Positions 55,760 through 64,000 of a DNA stretch of 64,000 nt are shown here, piece after piece. The stretch comes from Rhizophlyctis rosea (lineage: Eukaryota > Chytridiomycota > Chytridiomycetes > Rhizophlyctidales > Rhizophlyctidaceae): assembly GCA_027596075.1 (NCBI GenBank), contig JADGJC010000188.1, positions 1 through 64,000 on the forward strand. The letters run 5' to 3'. Position numbers and translations under genes: made by a program. The number at the start of each line of letters is the position of its first letter. The first letter of the stretch is position 1. Below the pieces are notes generated by a model. It did not search any database. It was given only the letters and a program-made list of their open reading frames with translations, and was not told the origin of the DNA.

Positions 55760-56981
55760 TTATAGCGCATTCTCCGCGATGGGATTAGCATGTATCGTCA
55801 CACTCCGTATCCGCACTTCCTGAATCGGTCTGCTCTTCTCGTCCACGGGCACCTTTTCCAGCGAGTCGAGGGTTTCCCAGCCGTCTATTACTCTGAGGGT
55901 GGGCAACGAGAAGAGGAGAATTTAGATGGCAATTGTTAGATGGCAATCGAAAGATGGTGGATAACAAGCAAAATGAAACAGGGCTACGCACTTCCCGAAG
56001 ACGGTGTATTTTGAATCTAGATGGGGCTGTTTTGCGTATGTAATGAAGAATTGGGATAGGTTTGTGTCGGGGCCTTTGTTGGCCATTGAGAGGATGCCGC
56101 GGGTGTTGTGCTGGTTGCAAATGTCATGAATTTGTTGCTGGGAACGTACGACGAGGAGACAAAATAACTACCTTCAGAGTAGCTTTGATCTCATCTTCAA
56201 ACTTTCGACCCCATATTGACGTGCCTCCTTTTCCTGTTCCTAAAATGGTGCGATTAAGCTTGTTAGGTGAAAAGTGATGGTTTGATTGTAATGACCACCC
56301 TGTTGACCGCACTCAAGGGCATTGAATTATCCGCAAAGCACATGGCCTTCCCCGCGCAAGGCCTTCCCATCCATCCGCTACCCCTCCTATACTCTCCTTC
56401 TCTCCAACACTTTCCAGGTTTTCGTAATCATCCCGCAAATGCTTGTCTCCCGCCCCTGTTGCCCGCAGTCTCTCGATCAAACTGCTTGACGCCCTGATGA
56501 TATTTACCCGTTGGGTCACCAGTTTGCACCATGAATCCTTTGATGTTTCTAGTTACAAGAGCAGCATAAGCTTTATTAGTAAGACGGATGTCTGTCTGAC
56601 CTGTATTCGATGTACAAAGATACACACCTATGAAATAAACAGTTGTTGTAGTAGTTACTTGCGCATAATGCCAGGAAGTTCTACGTCAAGCACAACGCAA
56701 AACAAATATTAGCAGCCGTACTTTGTGAGCACAGTGTGCATGAGTCAAGTGGAGGGCCAAAGTCGTAGGAAGTCTTTGAAAATGGACACGAACCTCTGCT
56801 GCTTTGGGAACCGCTGTGGATTGAAAGTGTGGGATCAGCACGTTGTTGTAGTGAGAGGCTCGGATCGTCCGGCGGAACTATCCGATCACGATTGTGGTGA
56901 AACCCTGCCATCGCACAGCATACCTTCACAAAATACTTCCACTTTGATATCGCCCAGATCTGTATGAAGAGTGACCGACAT
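55760..56981 (-). CDS. PPIL3-type cyclophilin (peptidyl-prolyl cis-trans isomerase)
   Basis: Seven exons in phase: 56981-56924, 56813-56794, 56680-56628, 56548-56508, 56239-56172, 56110-55992, 55892-55760, giving 163 residues, close to human PPIL3 (161). Shared features include [79 protein letters not shown] and [15 protein letters not shown]. The catalytic Arg (LFHR) and the QFF motif are present. This class is nuclear and found with spliceosomes. It catalyses proline isomerisation and may remodel splicing factors. One exon is only 20 nt long. The 5' end faces the alpha-arrestin gene, with an 801-bp shared upstream region. Confidence 0.95.
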
Positions 56982-57782
56982 TGCTTGTGCGGGGTATAGT
57001 TGTTTAGTTTGTTTGAACAATGGGTGGGAGTGATCAGGGGGGCCAAGAGTGCGCAGCCTGAGGGTATAGGTATGTAACAGGAGTGAGAGGGTTCTTCCCA
57101 GGCCGTGTGGTTGCAATAGAGTGTATTTATCAGTTGTGGGGGCTGACTACTACTACCCCCCATCCACAGTACCCTGTCGATGCAAGTGACCAGTTCCAGG
57201 TTTCGACTACCGGTAAGTGTAAAATGCGCAGCAGACTGCAGTTCAATTCCCACCGCTGACCAGTGCTCCACTTACCAGCATAGTGTGTCACACCAACGTG
57301 ACACGGTGTCACACCAACGTGACACGGGGTCATACATGGGACCTCGCCTGTGCCACGGGGGCTTGGCTTGCTTGTCATATATACATGTTGGACTGATGCC
57401 ATGACCGCCATGATGGATGATGGCATTGTCACTCGTCGACGGTGGGTTGACGGCAGCTTGCACTTGCATGATGGCACTGGCACTGGCACTTGCTACTCAA
57501 CCACCTACAACACAGACGACACAGAGAGGTGTGCGCTAGGTGGGTAGGTGGCCACATATTGGAGACTGGATACTGCAGGTGGGTGGGGGGAAGGGGGGGA
57601 AGGGTGGGTAGAAGGACTCACTCGCGCCTGTGAAGGGGAGGGGCCTACAACGACACGTCCCATATATACTCGAAAACGCACGGCGAAAACATATCACATA
57701 GTGCTTCTCACTGCCCTCGCATCACTCCTTCCCAATATCACAGAACTCTCCTCACATACACTCAGACCACCACCTCGAGGCA
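56982..57782. other. Shared divergent promoter region (cyclophilin / alpha-arrestin)
   Basis: No gene. Contains the duplicated palindrome at 57285-57326, other GTGTCA/TGACAC motifs and a CATATATAC stretch near 57659. Confidence 0.5.
57285..57326. repeat. Duplicated 21-bp palindrome in the divergent promoter
   Basis: Two perfect adjacent copies of GTGTCACACCAACGTGACAC plus G (57285-57305, 57306-57326). Within each, GTGTCAC pairs with GTGACAC around a 6-base centre. The symmetry and tandem spacing of two helical turns suggest a binding site for a dimeric regulator. Confidence 0.8.
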
Positions 57783-60700
57783 ATGGCTCCCATATTATCA
57801 ATACACCCTCTCCCGGACACCGACTCGCTACTCTCCGGGTTCTATCCCATAGAACAGTGTTCTGTAAGAGGACTGGTCAGAATACAACATGATCCACATA
57901 GAGCTTTGCCTATTGCTTCCCTCGTTATTACTCTCAAAGCAACAACGTGGACTCTCTTTCCCGCGAGACCTGGTGAGTTGGAAGGGGCAGCGTGGCTGAA
58001 TGGACAAGTGCGCGAAGCGCACAATTTGGTGATGGGAGATTGTGATTTGAGTTGATGGGTTATTTGGCGCGAAGCGCCTATATGTGAGTGTTAGCGAAGC
58101 TGGCACTATTGCGTGCGGCGCATAATATGGTTGACCTGTGCATGAGCGTCAGCGAACATATCGCCAACGAAGTGGGCACGAGTGCGCGTAGCGCATAATA
58201 TATTCCTAAGCAGTGAGCGTAAACACAACAAATGCGTGAACAGATTAGATGTAATGTCGCAAGGCATTGCGTAGCATCCTCCTGGCTTGCATCAAAAGAA
58301 CACAAACACATAAGACAACACGGTTCATCACAGCTCACTAACATCCCAGGGTGGCTTGCCGTAGATTCGTTCGACACGGCACGGCGAGAAACGGCGCACC
58401 TGAACCTCACCTTTCCTCTCCTCCCGGGACCCGAAACCTTCCCCTCTGGCACAGCCCTTATCGAAATCCCATTCGACATTCCCATCCCCGAACCCGACCC
58501 ACCCAGCGCACCCACACCCGGCTCAGGCCCTTCTAACCACCTCCTCCCACCCTCCATCGCCGTCGTCGGCCGCGCCATGACCGACACATACGAAGGCCAC
58601 GTCCAATATCAACTCATCGCCGAACTCATCGAACAACCCTCCATCTTCTTCCCCATCCGCCCCTCCCCTCGCCGCACAACCCTCTCCCTCCACCCCTTCC
58701 GCGTCTACGACCCAAAACTCCTGCCCGGATTGCTCCATCCAGATATCAGAAGATGGCGCTCAGCACCCGGCGCAACACCAGTAGAATACGACATCGAAGT
58801 CGGGTCGATCGTCATGGGGCCTTCGGACCCGCTAAGATTCGCATACCGTATCGCGGTGGCGGCCGATGCAGCACGGAAGGGCGTCCGGCTAAAAAAAGTC
58901 ACCCTGGTGTTGCGGGAACACCATACGGTTGGTGAACAACGATGTCATGAAGGTCTGATAGAACGTAAAGGTGTCCGCGTCCGCGGGGTTGTGGAAGTCC
59001 TCCGATGGGAACAAGCCGAATTACCACCAGAACAAGAAGAAGGCAGCATGGAACTCCGCGAGCTTCGACCGCGGGGTAAGGCCGGGTTATCGGAACGCGG
59101 GAGCGCGTGGGGCGGGATGGACACCATCTCTTCTGCTCCTCCTGCACCGTTGCCCCGTCCTGGTGGTGGAGGTGGCGGAGGTGACGGTTTGTACGTCGAA
59201 AGCGAAATCACGCTCCGATTACCCTCCGTAGGCGGATTCTCACCCACCACACCACGCATGACGACCCGCTCCACCCTCCCACCACCCAACGAGCCCCTCC
59301 CCGCCCTCGTCGAAATCCGACACACGCTACAAGTAACGATCGAGTTTGCCTCAGGGGCGGATAAGCTCGTCATGGAGAGTGCGTGTGTGCTCAGTGCGGT
59401 GGGGAGGGAGGATTGCAACAAGGTTCTTGATGAGAGTCCGGCGTTGGTGCCGAGTTTGGAGTATGATAAGGTTGTTGGTGGGGAGGTGTGGGTTCCGGAG
59501 TATAGGAGGGTGGATGAGTGGATGGAGGGGTGGCCGGAGTTGGAGGAGGGGGATTTGGAGGCTATTAGGGTTGCGGTTGAGGAGGAGGTTAGGGAGAGGA
59601 GGGAGAGGGAGGAGAGGGAGAAGAGGGATAAGGCGCTTGGGGAGTGGGTTGGGGCTGGGGTGGTGGCGGGTGGTGGGGAAGACGTGACGCTGGGGAGTGG
59701 GAATGGAGAAATGGGGGAAGGTGAAGGCAATGGGGATGCTACGGCTGGGGAGACAGAAGGTGTTGATGGGGGAGAAGGAGGGGAGGAGGAGGGTGAGGGT
59801 ACTGCGGGTGACGAGGACGGAAACGCATCAGGAAACACCAGTACGAGGAGAATACGCAGTCCGTCGTATGAGAGTAGTTCTTTTGCTAGTGCGGTTAGGC
59901 GGCGGAGTGAGTCGTATGTCAGTAGTGGGTTGCCGGATACGGAGAAGGGGACGCCTGTGGCGGATGGGGTTGGGGATGATGGGTTGCGTGATGAGGGCGA
60001 TACCGCGGTGGAGGGTGGAGAGGGTGGTACGGATGATGGAAGGGAAAGTGAAGGGGACGGAGAGACGGGTGGGAGACCGGTAGATGAAGTACGAGATGGA
60101 TTACCACATGCACCGGCGTTGTTGTCTGTTGATAGGGGGGATAGTGTTATTCGGGATTATGAGGTTGTGACACATGGTGGGCATATTGATGGTGAGGGGG
60201 TGGAAGGTGGGGATGGGGGTGGAGCGACGAGGGATGAGGGTGGAGTGGATGGTGATGTTGATGGTAATGGTAGTAATAATTCTACGGGTGCGATTCGACC
60301 GAAAATCATCGCGTCGAGCGAGGGCGCGATTCTGACGTATAGTGGAGGGGGACCTAGCCGGCGGAAAGGGGATGGGGATGGAGAAGGTGAAGGAGATTCG
60401 GTGGGCGTTGTTGCCGTTGCGGCTGAGGAAGGCAGTGGTGGTGGTGGTGGGGCGGTCGGGGTCAACGGTTTGGGAGGAGACGGCGTACCATCTCTGCCGG
60501 CGAACGGGGTTGTCGAACATGACGCTGACGGAGCCGATGGGAGGAGAGGAAGAAATAGATCAGATAGCCGTAATAGGTCTTCCTCCTCATCGTCATCTTC
60601 GTCATCATCGTCATCATCATCTTTGTCGAACCGATCGTTCAGTAGTGAGTCGGAGGGTCGGAGAAGGGATGAGGTGCTTAGCAGAAGGGTCAATGATGAT

Positions 60701-60823
60701 GATGATGAAGGTGTTGATGTGGAGGGTATGAAAGGATTTGAGGGGCCGGTGGAAGCGGGTGGTGGGATGAAGATGGTGGATGGGGGTATACCGGAGGATG
60801 GGCCACCTGAGTATGAGCCGTGA
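57783..60823 (+). CDS. Alpha-arrestin (arrestin-N-like, LDB19-like) with C-terminal PPEY
   Basis: Two exons, 57783-57972 and 58350-60823, giving 887 residues in phase. The first ~400 residues read as an arrestin fold: SGFYPIEQCSVRGLVRI, ASLVITLKATTWTLF, HLNLTFPLLPG, HVQYQLIAEL, DIEVGSIVMGP, VTLVLREHH and a later ALVEIRHTLQVTIEF strand, close to the fungal LDB19 branch. The last ~350 residues are a Gly/Asp/Glu-rich disordered region with a Ser tract. The protein ends GPPEYEP; PPEY (882-885) fits the PPxY motif that recruits Rsp5/NEDD4 ubiquitin ligases by WW domains. The role would be an adaptor for ubiquitin-dependent endocytosis of plasma-membrane transporters. The single intron is 377 nt, far longer than most here, and consists largely of the hairpin element. 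Confidence 0.88.
57973..58197 (+). repeat. Array of the 56-nt hairpin element inside the alpha-arrestin intron
   Basis: A full unit at 58142-58197 matches the 21-kb unit at 46 of 56 positions, with no gap, in the sense orientation of this gene. A shortened unit (58084-58124) lacks about 15 bases of the middle. The 5' end of the intron (57973-58023) begins GTGAG, the splice donor itself, and ends with the unit's AAGTGCGCGAAGCGCACA, so the intron seems to start with a diverged unit. A separate GGCGCGAAGCGCC hairpin is at 58066-58078. Confidence 0.8.
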
Positions 60824-61394
60824 TGTGGGTGTGGAGGGCGTGATTGGGTGCTTTTTTGATGTAGTGGAGGTTCCTCCGCCTCTTTTGTTTTCTGTTTTTT
60901 GTTTTTGTTTCTGTGATATATCATGTATGTTTTACTGTACAGCGCCCCGGTTCTTTCCGCACTTTTTCCAAGAGAGATCAAAGAGAAATATGATGAGTTT
61001 GTTTGTTTCTCGTCTGATGTTCTTCTACTTGTTCGGTTGTGATAAGGGATTCATGCTCAGCCCCAAGAACCCCGTTTCGCGATAACGGACGAAGTCACTA
61101 AAATAGTGATCACCTGGCGAAGAAGAACGTCTGCCACACCCCTCGGCATTGATCAACTTGTTTGAGCTTTGTGGAACACACGATCCGCTTCCTCTGTTGA
61201 ACAAAAGTGATTTTTACTTATGGATAAGCTACCTAAATGCAACTCAGAGACAACCCCTTCCCATCTGGTATAAATATCTAACCTCATCAACGTCTGCCTA
61301 CGTGATTACCTTTGTCCAACCGTATCAAACCCTCTCATCTGTACTGATGGTCTATATATGAACCTAATGGAGCATCAACCATGATACCGCAAAT
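60824..61394. other. Intergenic between convergent alpha-arrestin and CE4 genes
   Basis: 3' flanks only; T-rich stretches at 60890-60910. No gene recognised. Confidence 0.5.
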
Positions 61395-63278
61395 CTAAGC
61401 CAACCCAGCAGCCAACCCAATCAACCCGGCCGCTGCGGCCATGTACATTCCCGCTTCGTTCTTCCTACCGGGCGAGTCGTGGGGCTCGTGCGTGGTCGTA
61501 GCAGCGGACTGGTCAGCCGATTGGTGAGATGTTGAGGTGGATGTACTGCCTGCCGTAGTCGCACCACTGCTTGTGGTGGAAACCGTAGTTGTGGGGGCGG
61601 CGGGTGTTGTGGTTGTTGCAGATCCACTTCCTGCGGTCGTGGTGCTGCCACTACCGCCTGAGGGAGGGTTGCTGGCACCTTGGTAGATTTGGAGACCGGT
61701 GCATTTGCCAACGCCCGTGACGGTGAGGGGAAACGTTCCTGCGGCGCGGGCTTCTTGGATTGCGTTTAGGATTGCGATGCCGACGCCGGTGGTGAAGGGG
61801 GAGACTGAAATGAAACAGCGGTGAGATCAATATGGTTGGTGTTGACTCGCCCCAAAGTCTGATTCGTGGAGGGCTGACTATTTCACTTACTGTCATGCTC
61901 GAGACTGATGAACCCGGCTTGGGCGGCAAAGTAGTCCTTCTTCACAGTGGCTAGAATTTGTTGCCCGACCTTGTCGGTGGTAGCACCGTCAGCCTAGGAA
62001 GGTTCGGAGTTCATATATTAGCTGATAGTCTATGATAGTTGCAACCCACAACCACCAAAACTCCCCGCGACCACCAGTTGAACTCACATCAGTCGTATCA
62101 CGGCTAGGAGTGGTAGTCCAAATCACAGAACGGTACCCAAGTGCCGTAAGAATTGCGCGCACACGGTCGCTGTGGCAAATCAGTCAGCAACCGTCTCTGC
62201 CGCCAGACAATCATCAATGCGAAAGATTTCATAAAAACAAATACTCACTCAATGTCTCCATAAGGCGGTCTGAACAAAGCCGGAACAACACCGGTGGCCT
62301 TGTAGATGATTGCCTCAGTGTACTTGATTTCGGCCACAACCTGCTCATTCGTCAAACTTGTAAGCGGATGGTGGGTCCAGGTATGACTCGCAATCTGCAT
62401 GATGCCGAATCATATAAAAATTAATCAATATTTCAGAGCACACATCAACATATTGCTCGCACCTCGTGGCCCGCATCGTACGCTGCTTTGACGTCCGCAG
62501 GGAACTGAACTACATTGGATCCCACGCAAAAGAACGTAGCGCTAACTCCTGTGTTCTTCAGAGCAGTAAGGAGGGCTGAGGTGTCGTTCTTGCCATTGTT
62601 GGAGATGGGACCGTCGTCGTAGGTTATGCCCCAGGTGTTGGCGGCGGGACAGACGGAAATGTCTGCTTTCCAGTTGGCCGAGTCGGTGCTGCGGACGCAG
62701 AGATTGTAGGGCCAGTAGCAGTTCGCTTCCGCTGAGTTGTGAGCATTGTGTGAGCGCTATCTGATGGCAGTGAAAAGTATTGTAGAGATATATCACACTT
62801 ACCGTAGGCATTGGTGTAGGTGGTTGTGGATCCCTGAGTGGTCATGATCATCAGACACACGCACGACACAATGCAAATGGAAATGATGGGCTCATGCATG
62901 TGTATCACGTACCGATTTATAGGTGGTAGGTGGAATGGCGAGAACATCAGCTGAAACTTTAGCTTTAACGTATGCCACTGCCCTGAATGACCAATCTCAT
63001 TTTCAGCTTCCCAATGGCAGGATATGTGAGAGGGAGTGTTTCATACATACTGTGTAACTAAGGGATCTTGAAGGAACGAGCCAGAAATCATCACACTTTC
63101 ATCAATGCTAGGATAAGCTGCAGATGGAAGCGTGTGATGTAACGACCGAAGAACGACTTCGTATGAAGGACAATGGGAGGATTTCCTTACCTGCAGGCTG
63201 CTGAGGTGGGACATTGAGCGTTTGCCCCACCACGAGCGACAAAGACAGCGACAACACTGCACTACGAAGCAGCGTCAT
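61395..63278 (-). CDS. GPI-anchored polysaccharide (chitin) deacetylase, CE4 family
   Basis: Nine exons in phase: 63278-63191, 63117-63051, 62982-62913, 62833-62803, 62731-62463, 62394-62249, 62169-62088, 61993-61891, 61804-61395, giving 421 residues. After a signal peptide (MTLLRSAVLSLSLSLVVGQ) comes the NodB domain: ITYDDGP with Asp124/Asp125 (catalytic base and metal ligand), SHTWTHH with metal ligands His179 and His183, and RPPYGD (217-222). The C-terminus is a Thr/Ser/Ala-rich stalk ending in a hydrophobic tail (MAAAAGLIGLAAGLA) that fits a GPI signal. It should deacetylate chitin or a related N-acetylglucosamine polymer at the cell surface, giving chitosan. Fungal wall CE4 enzymes share this layout. 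Confidence 0.93.
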
Positions 63279-64000
63279 GATGGAAGAAATGCGTGAAAGG
63301 TAACAATATGCGCCGGGTGGATGCAGGTAGAAAATAACGATGTGATATAACCCCAAGCGCGAAATGGAATTTTGTGTATGGTTGTGGGAAACAACGTTCT
63401 ATTTTCCAACCTCTGTTGTTTAACAATGCCTCCGACTGCTACCCGTGGCGTTCATTCTGATCAGGGATTACGGGCTTTGAGGATCGGTAAGCTTTTGGCC
63501 ACTGATGCGTGAACGAAGCGATTGAAGATCCAAATCTAGAAGAGGAATTGCGCCTGTTTTCCACATATGGACCCTGAAAAACAGAATCATTGGAGCAACA
63601 CAATGTCACCAAGATCGGTTTAATGAGCACATACCAGATCCGGATACATGATGATTTGACCTGCATTGGGCGTTATCGAAATGCCAAGCCACGAATAATG
63701 TTGACAAATAGCGCGATCACAATCTTTCTTCACTCCGTCATTCCGTCTGGTGGCACAAGATGATGGTGTCCAAATGTGTTGGTTCCACCGGTGGGGAACC
63801 AGCTGCACCGGATTTTTATCCGTGAATCCACCGCCCCTTGGCGGAGTGGCGGCTGTCTGGGACCTTGTTCACCATCCAGCCAACAAGGCACCTGCACGCT
63901 CGGATATTGTTCAGATGGGCCCTTGACACTTCACACAGAAATGCTTTATTTTGTTCAATACTAACGCCGATAAAGCATGAATGAAAAAGATAGGGAATGC
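63279..64000. other. Window edge; possible 3' part of a minus-strand gene
   Basis: On the minus strand an open segment (ending IIMYPDL near 63633) meets a GTATGTGC donor, a CTGTTTTTCAG acceptor at about 63573, and a last open segment starting GPYVENRRNSSS that stops at 63439. The join keeps frame, but I recognise no family and the 5' part would lie partly outside the window. Confidence 0.3.

Noticed and set aside
58945..60981. Two long minus-strand Ser/Pro-rich frames
   Set aside because: Antisense of the GC-skewed Gly/Glu/Asp-rich alpha-arrestin tail; no domains, and the plus strand has the arrestin fold.

Overview
This is nuclear DNA of a fungus, most probably a chytrid. The fungal signs are short spliceosomal introns (mostly 45-90 nt, GT..AG, CTAAC/CTGAC-like branch points) in nearly every gene, a GPI-anchored CE4 polysaccharide deacetylase, a secreted GH1 beta-glucosidase, a UBC1-type E2 with a UBA domain and a PPxY alpha-arrestin. 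The chytrid placement is inference; it rests mainly on ankyrin-like repeats with a Trp-Trp core (27.5-29.3 kb) and on the mix of secreted hydrolases. One 10-N assembly gap lies at 19370-19379.

Layout. 0.5-2.3 kb: minus-strand protein with a histone H1-like tail. 2.8-6 kb: possibly decayed membrane gene, an unidentified minus-strand gene, a tRNA-like element and a broken F-box/repeat gene. 7.3-12.4 kb: plus-strand ACS-family (pantothenate/nicotinate-type) MFS transporter, then a GH1 beta-glucosidase with two C-terminal Cys-rich modules. 12.6-17.3 kb: minus-strand full ABCB transporter. 19.2-21.5 kb: minus-strand UNC93-like MFS protein, its C-terminus lost at the gap. 22-22.7 kb: ankyrin-like pseudogene. 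26-27.1 kb: secreted GDSL esterase. 27.5-29.3 kb: intact ankyrin-like repeat protein. 29.4-30.1 kb: C2H2 zinc-finger protein. 32.5-35.2 kb: Pro/Thr/Gly/Gln-rich GPI-type surface protein. 37.2-40.4 kb: TIR / membrane segment / NB-ARC / TPR receptor-like protein. 41.9-43.0 kb: UBC1-type E2. 43.7-44.0 kb: tRNA-Thr(AGU) and tRNA fragments. 45.7-46.5 kb: DJ-1/PfpI protein. 48.7-49.6 kb: broken ADP-ribosyltransferase-fold-like gene. 50.9-51.7 and 53.8-54.6 kb: two Ser-rich proteins, the second with an RVSF (PP1-docking type) motif. 55.8-57.0 kb: PPIL3-type cyclophilin. 57.8-60.8 kb: alpha-arrestin. 61.4-63.3 kb: CE4 deacetylase.

There is no operon or obvious gene cluster. Functionally the genes group into secreted/cell-wall enzymes (GH1, GDSL esterase, CE4, GPI protein), transport (two MFS, one ABC) and ubiquitin/trafficking (E2, alpha-arrestin). 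Between them lie gene-poor tracts of 1-3 kb with only short or conflicting open frames.

Two things stand out. First, the TIR-NB-ARC-TPR protein has the architecture of an innate-immunity STAND/NLR receptor. Second, a 56-nt element with GAA-loop mini-hairpins lies in unusually long introns of at least two unrelated genes, always in the sense orientation of the host gene, and related hairpin cores lie in a third. Exon coordinates were derived by hand from splice signals and reading phase; they agree in phase unless stated otherwise.
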